The position numbers were made by a program, and so were the translations under genes. The notes beneath the pieces were generated by a model. It was not told the DNA's origin, made no database searches, and saw nothing but the letters and a program-made list of their open reading frames with translations. A stretch of DNA of 64,000 nucleotides from contig WNNJ02002504.1 of assembly GCA_012934845.2 (NCBI GenBank), positions 1 to 64,000 on the forward strand, read 5' to 3'. Numbering within the stretch: the stretch's first letter is position 1; each line of letters opens with the position of its first letter. This document shows, one piece after another, positions 37,501 to 52,500 of the stretch. The DNA comes from Pomphorhynchus laevis (Eukaryota; Acanthocephala; Palaeacanthocephala; Echinorhynchida; Pomphorhynchidae).

Positions 37501-40500
37501 AGTTTCTTAAGCTTAATTGTAAAATGAGCATATGTCATGTGCTCTATGCTGGCAGTAGTTAAAATGACATCATTTTAACATCAAAAAATCAACTCATTTT
37601 GTCGTAAAGTTGGATTTAGAGCACAATAACTAGTAGAGCTAACATTGAAAATAATACAACAATTAGATTTAAAGGTTACTTTTAAATATCCAGTGAAGCA
37701 ACTTTTATGAAATCAGGCTTGCTTTAATAAAAATAAAATGTGACTAAAGAAATAAACGTGTGATTGGATAAGGTTAGTATAATATAACCTATTGCAGTTG
37801 CGGATTTAGTTCTTTCCGGCTATCCGGAAATGAACGGAATAAACAACATTCGGAAATCATTTATTGTGATCGGGCAGAATTTTAAATTGTCGTTTTATAG
37901 AAAAATCTTGTAACAAGCATCATAAAGCATCATTTAATTCACAGGTTCCCCGTTTATGTACAACTACATTTTATAATCTAGTAGAACATTGTAATTGATT
38001 AAATGATTAAGATAACTTCAATGTTTCTAAGCACTTGTTTGGAATGCTCGTTTCATTTGAAATAGCTTTGAATTTTGGTTTCTATCGCGCATTCAGAATG
38101 TGTTGCTTTTAAACAATCACATGCTAGCTAAGCTACAATAATCACTCTCTGAACCAACATTGACGCGACATCAAATTATTTAAATTCTGTAATAAAAAAT
38201 TGTTATATAAAAGGCATAGATAATATTTAATTAAAAAATGATTAACAAATAAATAAAAATATACATACCATCCGAATACAGTCATATCTTTGTAACTGTA
38301 AACTGTAGGAAAATAATCGGCGCTTACTTATATCTTCCATTTTACTTAAGTGATCTGTTATGCGATTTAAAGTTTTAAACCATCTTTTAATGCTCACGAC
38401 AATGCCATCGTCCACTGAACATTAAATAAATGACACAGGCATGTTGCAGCTTGAATATATTCTTTATGAAGTCAAAAAATTTTAAATTCTTAAGTATTTC
38501 AATATTCGGGGGAATTTTATAATAGTATATTTTTATAATTTATTTTATTTTTATGAATTTTAAATAGCACACAAAATGAATAAATTCATTTTAATATATC
38601 GTATAATAGTATAAATGACGAAGACATCACCTTTCGAACATTTGTAATAAATATACGTTATTTTACACTCTATAAATGAATTTATAAAAATAAATTATTG
38701 ATCAATAAAAGTAGATATAAATAATCATTATATTACGTTAAAGAAAGATATTGAAATTACTAAAAATGTAAATTTTACCAACAGGCACAATATTACATCC
38801 ATAAGCAATTTAACGAAAATAAATTAATTAATAAATATCGTTACATTAATAAATATTATTATAAATTTAAAAGAAATAAATTCAAAACTGCTGATCTTAT
38901 TATCAGATACAATATTATTTAAAATGCGAATAAAGTGTGTAAATGTATTCGTCAGTCGATAGCAAAAGCAGCAGATTTTGAAAAATTAAAATTTATTTTT
39001 CTCTATGCTCTAGAAGGAATTATCAATTGAGCAAAATAATTGATTTATGTAAATGATTCATTGATAGATAGAAAATTTAAAGATCAATTAGATATAATTA
39101 TTGACGGAGATTGATGATCGACACAACGCATTGATAATTTAATGTGATCGGAAATGCTTATTAATAATAAAGGATCAATTATGGAATAAATTTTATTGAT
39201 AGATGTCGTACTTTGTCAGTGAATTTAGCATGAATCGATTTTAGAATTGACGTGAAATCTTTGTTGATTTTACGTATTAAAGGTTAGTAGTAAGTTAATA
39301 GTAGTTCAAAGTAGCTTTTTTTCGTGTAAGTTTTCTTATGATTGACTTGTGTCATCATCTGGCAAAACGTATATCCTCGCTCCAGTAACTGGTTCTTTAG
39401 TTCGATTACGTTTTTTCTTAACTTCTCATTGTAGAGCGGATCTTTTCAGTCTGATACACTCATTTCCAATTAGCATTATTTTTATTTGAGAGCTTGAATG
39501 AAAGATCAAAGTCCATCTGATTTTCGGTATGTTTTTGGTCCCCAGCTGCTTTTTATTATTGTATAAAAGTACGTCAAGAAATGAAAGTTTGTAGTTTTCT
39601 GTTATTTGAAGACTGGTAAATCAACGCGTAAAATTTTTTTAATTCCAATGATCATTTCTCAAGGATATAAGTAAATACTAAAGACATTTTGTCAAACTTG
39701 AGGAAAACAAATACTGGAGATGCTCAAATATTTTATATTTTACTGATAATGCACTATTGATCATATTTCGCAATGTGCTGACATTTGAAATAAAAAGTAA
39801 ATTTTTCAATCTGTCAAATATAAAATATAATAAAATAATAAATATCATAATAAATATTACTGATATAATTATTATATTATATTTAGTAACATATTACTGA
39901 TATAAAATATCAGATAATAAAATCTGAAAGTAAGTCATCATACGAATAATAATCTAGTCAAATTATCGTTCAGTGATCGATATATCTCGTTATACAGAAA
40001 TAATTTTATTTTTTATATAATATCGACAATATCTTGTTTAAACATATCTTTATCATACCACAGTGAAACAGTTTGAAGGCATTCGATTAAAAATTTTAGC
40101 ACTACTTTTTAATTTCATATGCACAAATTTTTCAATTTGGAAATAAAAGGCTTTATGAAAACGAAAGACGAAATTTGGTTTAAAGGAGGCACAACAAAGT
40201 TAACTTACAGCTGAAATTTCTGTCTGATTTTGGAGGCACAAAATTAGATATAATAACGCGAGCACAGTCGATACCGAATTTATCGATTAAGAATTCTGGA
40301 CTTATTCCGTTTCCTTTAGATTTGCTCATTTTCTCCCAAGATAACTGTACCGCCTGGTTGGTAAACTTACAGAAATACTGTAATCCTGTAATAAATTAAT
40401 TCTGGGGGTAATTTAATTCCGTAATTGTCATCAATAAACATTAATTATACGTAATTAGTGTATCCACTTGTTTTATAATCCAATAACGTAAATATGTCTT

Positions 40501-43500
40501 AATATTAAAGTTACTGTGATAAGTTACTGACGGTGACTAAACTTTGCTACTCATTTAGATAAATCGTCAAAGCGTATACTTTATGCTTACATATCATCTT
40601 GATATATAAAATAGTAATATTACTATAGCTGAGTTTATCATTGTATAGCTAAATTAGAGTATTTGATTAGCATTGATTTATAAAATAGAAATAACTATAG
40701 AAATTTATAAAATAGTTATAACTATTCACCACGTACACCTTTGATAATTTTTAATATGTTCATTTTACTAAAAATACGTTGTAATTTCATTAAAATCTTA
40801 AAAACAATATAAAATTTTCTGAACAGACAGTTTGTGGTAAAAACGCTTCCGCATGCTATTATGTGTTCAAATCAAAATTTTGTGCAGTTCTTTGGAGGCT
40901 AGAGAACCATACAATTCGGGATCGAAATTTAAAATCAATAGAAATTATATTATATTGATACGAAGATAAACTGAAAATATCAGGAACACAAGGGGATGAT
41001 CATCTAGATAAATCCAGACTACATGTTTAACAAGCCTTCGTTTAACTTGTAAGGAATTCAAAATAAACAAATCCTTTCAGGAGACTGAAAAATCGTAAGA
41101 AGTTGATTGCATATGAACATCACTAAACGACAAGCGTATTTAATATTATACACCCTACAGTTCTAAATTAAAAATTATTTAAAAGCATAATTAATGAATT
41201 TGTTTTCTTCTATTATTAAGTCAATTTAATGTAAAAGTCTTTAGCTGAAATTTGTTGGATGTATTGGATTATAATAAAGGTTGTAATGCATCTATAGGGT
41301 AAAAATGCTACCTTCTTTTATAACATTGTCGGCTTTAATATATTGATTATCAGCTGTAGTTCGAAACGTTTGGCTTTTCAATGCCCCAACAGAAACAAAT
41401 TGCTTAAATGGCTCTTTATCTACTGACCACTTAAGTTTTCGTCTTAAATACTTGTACATAAGCCTAGCTACCAACAAATGTGTTCTTGCTAAAAATTAAA
41501 AGTCAATTTTTAAATCCTATATCTAATGAATGTATACCGTGTTCCAAACCGCCAATATAAACATTCACTGGTAGATATTGCTCAGCAATTTGTCGATCAC
41601 AAATAGAGTTTTGATTTAAATTGTCAAGGAAGCGAATAAAATACCAAGACGAATCAAAAAATGTATCTAAAGTGTCTGTTTCTATTCTTGCATCTTCAGC
41701 TGAGCACCTGCAATTATCGAATTACAAAATTGCATATTTTAATATAACAAAATTGTGGCTTGTATGTTTAACTAATGAGTTGTAATTTCTAGAAGATGAT
41801 AGCTGAATCTATCAACATATTGTTAATTTTTAATTTTAACAAAGTTATATGATTATAACAAATGAATATATAACGAATAAATATATAAATATATTGGTTA
41901 ATATATAACCAATAAGTATTTTGCAAAAGTTTTTTTGTAAAATGATAAATGATTTATATATATGTTAATTTTAAAACATTATTAAAATTATAAAAATTAT
42001 AATAAGTTATTATTAATAATTACTAAAAAATGTATTCAATCAATTCTAGTTTGAAATATTTAGATTAGGCCAAATTAGGCTTAGAATTTCGAAAAAATAT
42101 TTTGCATAAAATATTATTTTTCAAATGTATTTTTTACAATATCATTTATATGTGGTTGATGCATAATTATATAACATTATATATAACAAATATATAACAA
42201 ATATATAACATATATATTAAAATACATTATGATGTCATATATAACCTCATGTATATGCAAAAGTCTTTTATAGTTACTATAAGCAAAGTCTTTTTTCTTC
42301 TGTAATTAATTGAATAATTAATTACATAATGATAATGCTTGAATAAATTGTAATTAGCTTCAATATAGATGCTGATGATTAAATATTCCATATAGTTCTT
42401 AAATAGTTGATTCATTATTGATAAAAAAATTATTGGGTGAACTACTCTCAGATTAGCTACTTTGAATTTTGTTGCTTGTAATGTTCGATATTTTGGTATA
42501 AAGGGAACTTTCATATTCTAGTAGAAGGTAAAGCAATTGAGATATAATAGAAATTGCTTTAATAATTAATTGTAATAATTAATTGCTTTAAGAATAAATA
42601 ACAATTCTGGCATGTAATGCTCCATTATTTCGGGTTTTAAAATATAAAAATATTTATAATTACAAAATACATAGACTCAATAAGTAAATAAGTAAATTTA
42701 AAAACACGGCATATTATTTCTTGGTCAGTTTTAACTTATAAAAATTTTAATTATAAAAATCTCAAGAATATAATATTTGCATTTTTTTCAATTCATAAAA
42801 ATTGACTTTTATTTTAAATTTCAATTTTAAGTTTTAATATTATTAATATTATATAAAATTTTATATAAAATCTAATATCTTATTGTTTACCTTTATTTAT
42901 ATTTATAATCATTTATTATTTATCTTTATTTTAATTTATATTTAGTATAAAATACGTATACTCAGTTATCTAATCTGATTTATTCTACTGACAAGTTTTT
43001 ATTGATCTGTAGACTTTGTTTTCATATAATCTGAAACTATATGTTTTTGATACGACATTATTTTTAATTTAAAATATTTGATAATTATTCTCAACAGTAG
43101 GAAGCATTTTATGGTTTATTTTTAAAAATAACACATAAATTTGTTGTATAACTATTTTTTAAATAGTTATACATTCTAGATTCTTACGATTTATGTAGAA
43201 ATTGCTTTTTATTCTCGTCTTAAAACTATTATTTAATTTAAAGTAGGAATAAAATATAAAGATTATGAAATTAATAAAGATTATTAATTTTCCATTAAAG
43301 AGTGCATGTAGGTATTTACAATTTGCACTATATTTAAGAGATTAATAAATTAATGATTATTATTTAATTATTAAATAATTATTAAGTAATTATTAAATTA
43401 TTCATGCTATTTATGCAATTAAAGAAATTATTTTCTATTTTATTCAATATAACGTATGTATTTAAACTAAATAGTATAAAAGTTTAATCGCTAATATTGT

Positions 43501-46500
43501 AGTTTACTTTGGGCATTTGATGCTTGATGACATAATTGGTGTTTGGTGCTTTCGTAAGATAACTGGCAGATCTGTATTCGGTACAATCTAAACAATGTAG
43601 TAGACATCGTTTTACAATAATGTAATATTACTAGGATTGTTCGATAAAAAAGTACAAACTAATTAATTTATCTAAACATATGACGCCTTATCCTTAGGCG
43701 CTAATAAATTATCAATTCCCAAAACTTGTGTAATATTTATTGTTTCTGATAAAGCTGTTTGACGCTATAACGTTAATGATGTAATTTGCTTCAAGATTTA
43801 CTGATGCTATCTTTTAATTAAATATTTAATTTATGTGTCTATCAAAGATATACACATATAATATTGTAAGTTTAATATTGTAAGCATAATATTGTAAGTT
43901 TAATATTGTAAGCATAATATTGTAAGTTTAATATTTTTAGCTTAATATTGTAAGCATAATATTGTAAGCTTAATATTGTTAGCTTAATATTGTTAGCTTA
44001 ATATTGTTAGCTTAATATTTTTAGCTTAATATTGTAATCTTAACACTGTAAGCTTAATATTGTAAGTTTAATATTTAAGCTTAATACTGTAACCTTAATA
44101 TTGTAAGCTTAAAATTGTAAGCTTAGTATTGTAAGCTTAGTATTGTAAGCTTAGTATTGTAAGCTTAATACGAATAATCAACACCGACGTTCGAGTGCTC
44201 TTTCGTCTCCGTCGCTTCGACCACACATCCACATATCTTGCCCAACTCTCCTGGCCCACCATCCACATCCGCATCAAACTCCGCCTTCTTCTCGTTACTT
44301 TTCGTCTCATCGCTGTCGGCTCCCCATCGTTCATCAACCTTCCTTTCTTAGACGATACTCGCCCCACCTCGCTATCGCTTCGTTCCTGTCATACCCTCTT
44401 ACTCCACGTTCCTAATTACTCCAACAACTACGGTCTCCGATCCTTCCTCGTCGCCGCCTCACTCGCCTGGAATCAACTTCCTCTCGACGTCCGCCGCGCT
44501 CCCTCCTTTATCACATTCAAACACCTCCTCCGTTCACACCTTCTCGATACCTGATTCACAGTCTTGTTTTGTTGTGGTCATGTAAGCGTGCGCTGGCACG
44601 CATTTGCCACGTTAAAATAAATCGTTTTTTTAAAGCTTAGTATTGTAAGCTTAATGTTGTTAGCTTAATATTGTAAGCTTAATGTTGTTAGCTTAACATT
44701 GTAAGCTTAATATTATAAGCTTAATATTGTAAGCTTAACATTGAGCGCTTAATGCTATGGTTAATATACACGACACTGAGGTGAATACGTATCTAATATT
44801 TATTTTCTAAGAAAATTAACACAATTTCAAATTATTTTCTAAGAAAATAATTTTCTTCTGCGCGCTATCAATTTAACTCTAGCTAAATTATGGCTGTCTT
44901 GAAAATAGTATATAACGCTAGACTTTTGTATAAATACAATAGATTTCAAAATGCAATTATTGTTCTTTTTTACTTTTAGATAAGCAGATAGGTGTTTTTA
45001 CATTCAAAACATTCTGAAAAATGATAAAGTCCACGAAACGAGATTTTTAATTTTCAAACACTTTCATAATACGATACCGTGGCGATTGAATTGTATCTAA
45101 TGTAGAATCGGAATAAGATATTTGTATATTTCATAATAAACAAATATATTTTCATCTATTTTTAAATTAAACTTAAATTAAAATAATTTTCTTCTATGCA
45201 ATATCAATTTCACTACAAATAAATTGTGGTTGTCTCAAAAATAGTATAAAAAGCGCTAGACTTTAATTTATTGTTAGTTTAAAGCATTTGTAAAGCAATT
45301 ATTAAAAACAATTTAAATAATTATTTGTGATAAAAATTAATATAATTTTAATTAATTTGATATTATTACTATAATGTCACGATTGTTTGCAATTTGCGAT
45401 AAAATATTCGAAATCGGGCATGTTTCGAAGACAATGTTGAAGACAATGTTGTCTTTATAGACAACAGTCTTAGTTGTGAAGATTCCCAAGATCCTTATTG
45501 AACATATAAACCCAATGAGCCGATTAAGGTCGGGACGATTTGTTAGGGAAGCACTGATGTAAAGAACACATTAAGTATCGAAAGTTTACATTTGCGCTCA
45601 CCTTAGATGCATTTGATATTTTTAGAAAGTTATTCATTTTGTTCAATAAGTAACAAGTATACAGAACACAGGATTTTTTGTATCTACTCTAGTTGCGGTT
45701 AGGTGGGTAATACATCACCTAATCGATGGAAAACAGAAAGCTGTTATCCATCGATTGTAATCGCAAATACAGGGGTGTTGAGTAGCAAAGAACTGGCTGT
45801 GCTCTGTTGATCTAATAAGTTTTAGCAAAGCACTTAAATGCGAAATCAGAGCACCTTATTCAGATATCTTGAAATAACGATAACAACCTAAGAAGAACTA
45901 GCGTATAAAAAGCCCTGATTGTTAATTAGATACTTAAATGTAAATATACAAAGTAAACACTAAAAGGTGCTGAAAACTAACTCAAAATCATGAACTCGTC
46001 ATTACATGGCAATAAATCAGTTGTTCCCAACCACTGGTTTATCGTCGCACATCAGTGTACTGCGATATGATTAGTGGTGTGCCATGGAGAATTCGTAAAC
46101 GAATGTAAGTATTCGCTTTGAATAGAAATTAAAGCAGAGGTAAAAAATATTCATTTTTAGTGACGGATGTGCTGCAAACGGGTTGAACAAAAATTCCGGT
46201 ATAATTAATTATTAATTGCTAAAAATATCAATTTCTTTCTTCTTACATTTTTTTATAAAATTCGAAGAGTGTATAAACTAAGTGTGTATGAAAAAATAGG
46301 TGTTAATATTTTATTATAAACAACTCCTATAATTTCGATAGCTTCTGTTATCATCTTCAGGAAATAACAACAAACTTTTCGAAAATACAAAAATATATTA
46401 CTCAGTTAATATTATTAAAAAGTATAGTTGCCAAATTATATTTTGATTGCTCAAACTAATCGATTGGAAGTTAATTGAGCAATTAATCGATCAACTAATC

Positions 46501-49500
46501 GATTAAAAACATAATAGAATTTAGTAGATTTTTTTATTATTAATAATCGAGCAATTAATCGATCAACTAATCGATTAAAAGCATAATATAATTTTTTAAT
46601 TATTGATTGACAAATATTATTGTAAATTCTAAATTAAAAGAATACTAAAAATACTAAAAATTTTATTAACAAAATTACCCCACATTTGTCACAGTAGATA
46701 ATAGGTATTGGTGTGCCCCATCTTCTTTGTCTGCTAATGCACCAATCTGATATGCGAGGGCTAGTTAAAGGAGAAATTTGATTTTTGCTATGTAATACCG
46801 CGATCGTTGAACTTTTCAAACTCTCGAACTTAAAAAAATCAAATAAGTCGATAATTGTAAAATTAACTAAATCAACAAAATTTATAAGGCAGATTATGGG
46901 TTATTATTGACAAGAGTAGAAATATTTTATTTTTAGAACTAACAGACACTGAAATTGTGGCATAGGAACAAACAATTTAAAAGTTACTAATGAGTATTCT
47001 AGACGAGGATTCTAGGTGCAGATTTAACCGATCCGTCGTCGAATGTTGTGTTCGGTTCGGCTCTCGCATATTGTCAGTTAACCTCCACGTGGTGCCCTCT
47101 GGGTAACACCTGAATATTTAGGCGACTAAATAACTGAAAGACTCGTATCTGAACCGACTTGTATCAGCACAGACTTGTATCAGCAGCAAGGCTAGTTCGT
47201 CGGTGGACTAGCTCGGATCCCTCTTATTACCCCACGGTGGATTAATCTCAAGAAAGCGGAAGAGCGTTATTGATGTTTTGCTTCATCGCAATAGAAATAT
47301 TGAACTATCAGAGGATATGGAGGATAGCAGAAATCTGAACAATAACCTGTTTAATTGAAGGAAATTGTATTGGATTACTAAAGGATATGGGGGACAACAG
47401 ATAACTGAACAAAAAAACAACGACAATGATAGTGACGACGAGATACAGTTTAATGAATCAAAATCAAAACTATGAATAGCTTATCACTGACCGGAGGAAT
47501 TGTCAATGTCGGATAGTTGAGCAGAATGGGCGAACCAAACGTCTACGTTTATTGCAATGAATTAGTCTATATACAGGAACGTGGAACGTTACTTCGCTGA
47601 AGGGGAATAACCAGATTTAGTGATAGGGTAAATCACTTCGGTCTAGAAATAGTCGGAGTAACCTCTCTTCATTTTTCTGGTATTAGTACTCAACTTTTGA
47701 ATCAAGGTTATACTTTGCACTATTCGGGAGTTGCTAAAGGATTACGTGAACAGGAGGGTGTGGGAATACGCACAAACACCGATTATCATTAGCGGCAGAG
47801 AAGGTTTGCCCAGTAAATGAAAGCTTGGCGTCCTTGATACTTGTAGTCAAAGGAGGAAAGGGGTAACTTCAATGATCACGTTGGCAACGATTTTGTTATC
47901 TGGAAGGAAGTAGTAGAAAGGAACGGAATCCCCGATCTAAACTCGAGTAGTGTTAAGTTTCTGCATTTCTGTTCTCTTAATAATGTGTCAATATCCAACA
48001 CCATGTTTGAACACAATGAGATCTACCAAGCATTAGAATACAATTAGTCAACGATCAATGATCGATTTCGTATCGTATCATCTGATTTGCGACAATATGT
48101 CTTGGATACAGTGTGAAGAGAGGAGCTAAACTGTCAACCGATGGTTGTTAGTAAAATTCACTAGTAAAGTAGGCTACAAGACATAACTGGGAAACCAAAC
48201 GTAGTGTTAGGGTTCGTTAGGAACGTCCGGAAGATGCTTCTGTGAGGGAAGTATTTACTAACTATATCCATGCCGACTTTGCTCAATTGCGAAATGAGGT
48301 GGTGAATGTCAAACAAGAATGGTCTATGTTTAAAACTTCGCTTGACAAAGCGACTTCGAAGAGCTGTGGTTTGAAGACTGTAATTGCTTGTTGTGGAGGC
48401 AATCCTCGAACTGATTGGTGGATAGCAGTAGTAAGAGCTGCCGTTCATCAGGGTAAAGTTGCTTATAAAGCAACCATGTCTGTTAGGTTTATGGAGGCTG
48501 TAGATAGGTATCGACATACAAGAGAGCTGAAGCTCTAACAATTGATGAGTCAAAGAAACAATTTGGGTGAAGTTTTGTGAGCGTTTTGAACTTGATAATC
48601 GGTCAGCTTCTAAGATGTTCTGGATAACGATCAAAGCCCATTATGTTAAAAGCAGAAATTTGCTCAGACTCTTTTACAAATCAAGGGCATCTGCTAACCG
48701 ATATAGAAAACATTTAATCGTTGGAAAACAATTTTAGGTATCCTTAATACGGATGACGTGCCTTCCCTCACGGAAGAAGAATCTTCAACTTGGTGGAAGA
48801 TCCCATTAGCTTACCTTTTCACAAACTTCGAAAACGCAAATCTGCTAAGGTGGATGATATTCGACTTAATATATTCAAAATTCTTTAAGATTAAGGTATT
48901 AAGTAAATAACGCGACTCTACAACGTATCATTGAAATCAGGAAAGGTCCCTAATGATTGGTAAACTGAGGGTGGTGATTCTAATCTATAAGAAAGGAAAT
49001 CTATGAGAATGTTCAAATTATAGGGGCATTACTCTTTTTAGCCTACCCGGTAAGCTATTTGCCAGGATCTTTGAGCTAAGGATACAATTAATAGCCGAGG
49101 GACAGTTGCAGGAGGAGCAATGTGGCTTTGGTTCTAGTCGAAGAACTACAAATCAGCTCTTCACACTATCAGATATTCTAGAACGCATTTGAGAGTACGC
49201 TTAACCAGTCTACATGTGTTTTGTGGATTTTGAAAAGGCGTTCGACAGGGGAGTAAGATATAGGTAGTGTGTAATACTTAAGAAATACAAAGTTTCACAG
49301 ATCTCCGAGTACCTTGGCCTCTTTGTACAAACTAACTATGAGTTGTGTTTGTGTTTTAGGCAAGAATTCTGAGTCGTTACCTGTAGGTGTTGGGCTCCGT
49401 CAAAGCTGTCCACGGTCTTCAATTTTGTTCTTTGTTTAAATGCAAAAATTTCGAGAATGGACGCTTTGTCGGAGTTTCGTATTCAGTTTGGTCCCATCAT

Positions 49501-52500
49501 AATATCATTTTTGCTTTTCGCAGATGATGCTGTCTTGTTGACCTTCAATATGGATTAACCAATGCTTGCTGAATTGATTTACGGTTGAATATCAAGTAGC
49601 CGGTATGGAAGTTGGCAAATCCGAAACTGTCTCAAAGTGATCTGCACGGAACAGATAGCATTGTCAATACGAATTGGTGATAAAATCATCATACTTGACG
49701 TGGGAAAGTTGAAGTACTTGGGCGTCGTGTTCCCAAGTGATGGTAGGAATAATAGGGAGATTTAGAGGCTGAACTGTGCAGCTAACGCAGTAATCGGTTC
49801 TTTGCGCAGATCAATTGTGGTAAAGTGAGAGTTACGTATTCAGGCGAAACTTTTAATTTATCTCTCAGTCTTCTTACCTCATTTATAGGCGTGAACTTTT
49901 GGTCCACGCCCATAAATAAGTGGACGTATTAAGCCTTAGAAATAATGTTCGAAGCTCGGCATCCGCGAGAATCTTGGCGTAAAGTCACTGTTTCTCCATG
50001 TTGAACGAAACCAGCTGAGGTTGCTATACAACGTTTTGAGGATGGCTAGATGGCGTATTCCTTGTGATGCGTTCCAGATTGGACTTTCTGGACGGATAAC
50101 CTGAGGCAGACCTCGGTATAAATTGAGAGATCAAACTCTCCATCTTGCCAATTAACACTTAGGACTATTTGAAAATGAAGTCTGATCAGTAACTCATGAT
50201 CGTGATACTTGGTCACGTATCGTCCGTTCACTAGAGATCGGGTTGTGGTAGATCCACAACCCGATCTCTGGATCAGTGGAAACAATAAACACATTATGTT
50301 TATTTAAGTAAATGATGGTATGTTTATGTCTATATATAAGCATAAAGACAGATTTTAATTAATATATACATTAATTACTAGTTTCTCTTCACTCTTTTCG
50401 CCATTATAAAAATTTAATGATTGGAATTAAGATGAAAGAAATTTAAATGACTTATTATTTCCACAAATAAATTGTAGCATCTATGAAAATTGGATCAAAC
50501 TTAATATCAAATTGCAATTTATTTGATTATTGTTTTCTTGGGTCAAGAAAACAATAATGTTTACATTGCCTGTAACAGAGGATTTGAATTCTTCCAGCAA
50601 TTTAAATACCCAACTCTGATTTAGTGTTTAGTTTGTACATCTTAGCATAGCATAACATTCATTAAAATTTTAAGAAGCTTTATCTGATTTCGATATTCAC
50701 GTATTCAATACATTTAATCTTCAATGTCACTATTCAAAATTCGATAATCCGAAACACTTTCCCGCTTCTGATTTGCCAAGACAGTTGAATATAAATGCAT
50801 CATATATGTGTAATATATGCACATATTAAAAATATAATTTGCTTAATAAAGGTTTTCATAATGAAATAGTTTAATTCTAATATTCGAAAGCTAAATACAT
50901 TAACGCTTTTACCGACAGACAATGGCAGTCGATCGACAGTCACTAATTATCGACAAACAGTGTGATAAAAAGATGCAATCATTTTAATAGTATAGTAGAT
51001 TTGAAAATAAAAAATAAAATAAATTGGATAAATTAGTATTATTAAGCTAAATGTAGTTAAAATTCCTAAATGGTATTTCTTTAAATAAATGAGTGAAATA
51101 AAGGATTAAAAGATATTATAAAGTTACTTATTCGGTAAAAGTCCACAATATTCAAGGACGACATTCGGAACTTAGAATTAAATTTCCGACGTAATTAAAT
51201 GCTGATTAGATAATATTGATTAAAAATATATTTAGATTATATAAAAAATTATATAATTAGATTATATTTATATTATAAAAAATATATTAATAATATATTA
51301 ACATTAACATATTCAAATAAATATTTATTTTAATATATGAAGCCTAATATGAATATGATTTAAAAATATGAATAAACAATTAGTAAGCAATATGCCTGAA
51401 CAAAACGGTAATCAATTTTCTAGATTAATAAAATGTGATATTATTTTAATAACCGTTTTTAATTAAAATCATTATAAGTTAAAGGCAAGGAAACATAAAA
51501 ATCTGATGAATTTTTGATATTTCGGTGGTCCTACTGCACACTATCTTCAAAATATAAAAAAACAATATACAATAAAAAATTATAGCTAATAGTAACATGT
51601 AAATGCTATCGGTAGTCGTTTTGTAGGTGTAGATCAAACAGAGAAAAAATTGGTGCGAGTTTTGTGGTTAAGAAACAGTATGAGTTCCGCTTTATTGCAA
51701 TATAAGAGTTTTCTTTCATTATGATTAATATACGAAGCTTCAATAATCTTTGTTTTAGTGGAATTAGACTCTTTATCTCGCAAGCACGAGATATTCTTAA
51801 CATCGAGAAGGTGATTATGTGAGCGCACGTAATTCGATATGATACAAGCAGGTGTTTTCAGGTTTTGTATGGCTTTCCTCGTAGTATACGATTGTTCTTT
51901 TAAAGATGACGTTTTTGAAGAGGTCTACCGATTTGACCGACGTAATACTTTCCACAATCATAGCAAGGAGTGTGTATATCTCGCCTACCTAAAGGAATTT
52001 AGGTTTAACCTTAAATAAGTTGGGCAGTCGTGGCAAAGATTTTGTATACGTTTTAACAACACAATTTTCTATCCTTTAATATTTAGAATTAACAGAAGGA
52101 ATTTCTATATATTTGTGTTGTGATACCTTTTGATGGGATTTTATTAATAGATCGATATGCACAATAAAAGGATCTCTTTATTATTCGTGGAAGAAAGTTT
52201 GCATTAAGTAAAGTATATAATTTCATTGTCAAAACGACTTGAGTTAGAACAATAGCGTAATGCACTCAAATCTATTAACGTAGCCTGCGATATTTTCCAG
52301 CTGACAGGAGAGGCTGAAAACCAATTAGTAATAGTGTAAGGGATTCGTTTTCTAAACACAGTTGTATTAAGAACATCAATAGAACGTAAGACTTTCACAT
52401 CCAGGCAGATGTTATAGTCCTTCAGGAGACGCGGTCTATCCGTATCCCTCAGGACATTACTCGATTTATCCCTCAGCATATATACACCCACTTCACTCCG

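Noticed and set aside
42227-42514. Minus-strand frame [12 protein letters not shown] as the LARS2 DLPV exon
   Set aside because: The true exon was found at 43508-43587 with matching motif and phase.
44137-44367. Minus-strand arginine-rich frame
   Set aside because: It is the antisense of the CR1/L2 LINE C-terminus on the plus strand.
48161-48634. Minus-strand frame of 157 codons
   Set aside because: It is antisense to the LINE linker region (GGNPRTDWW) on the plus strand.
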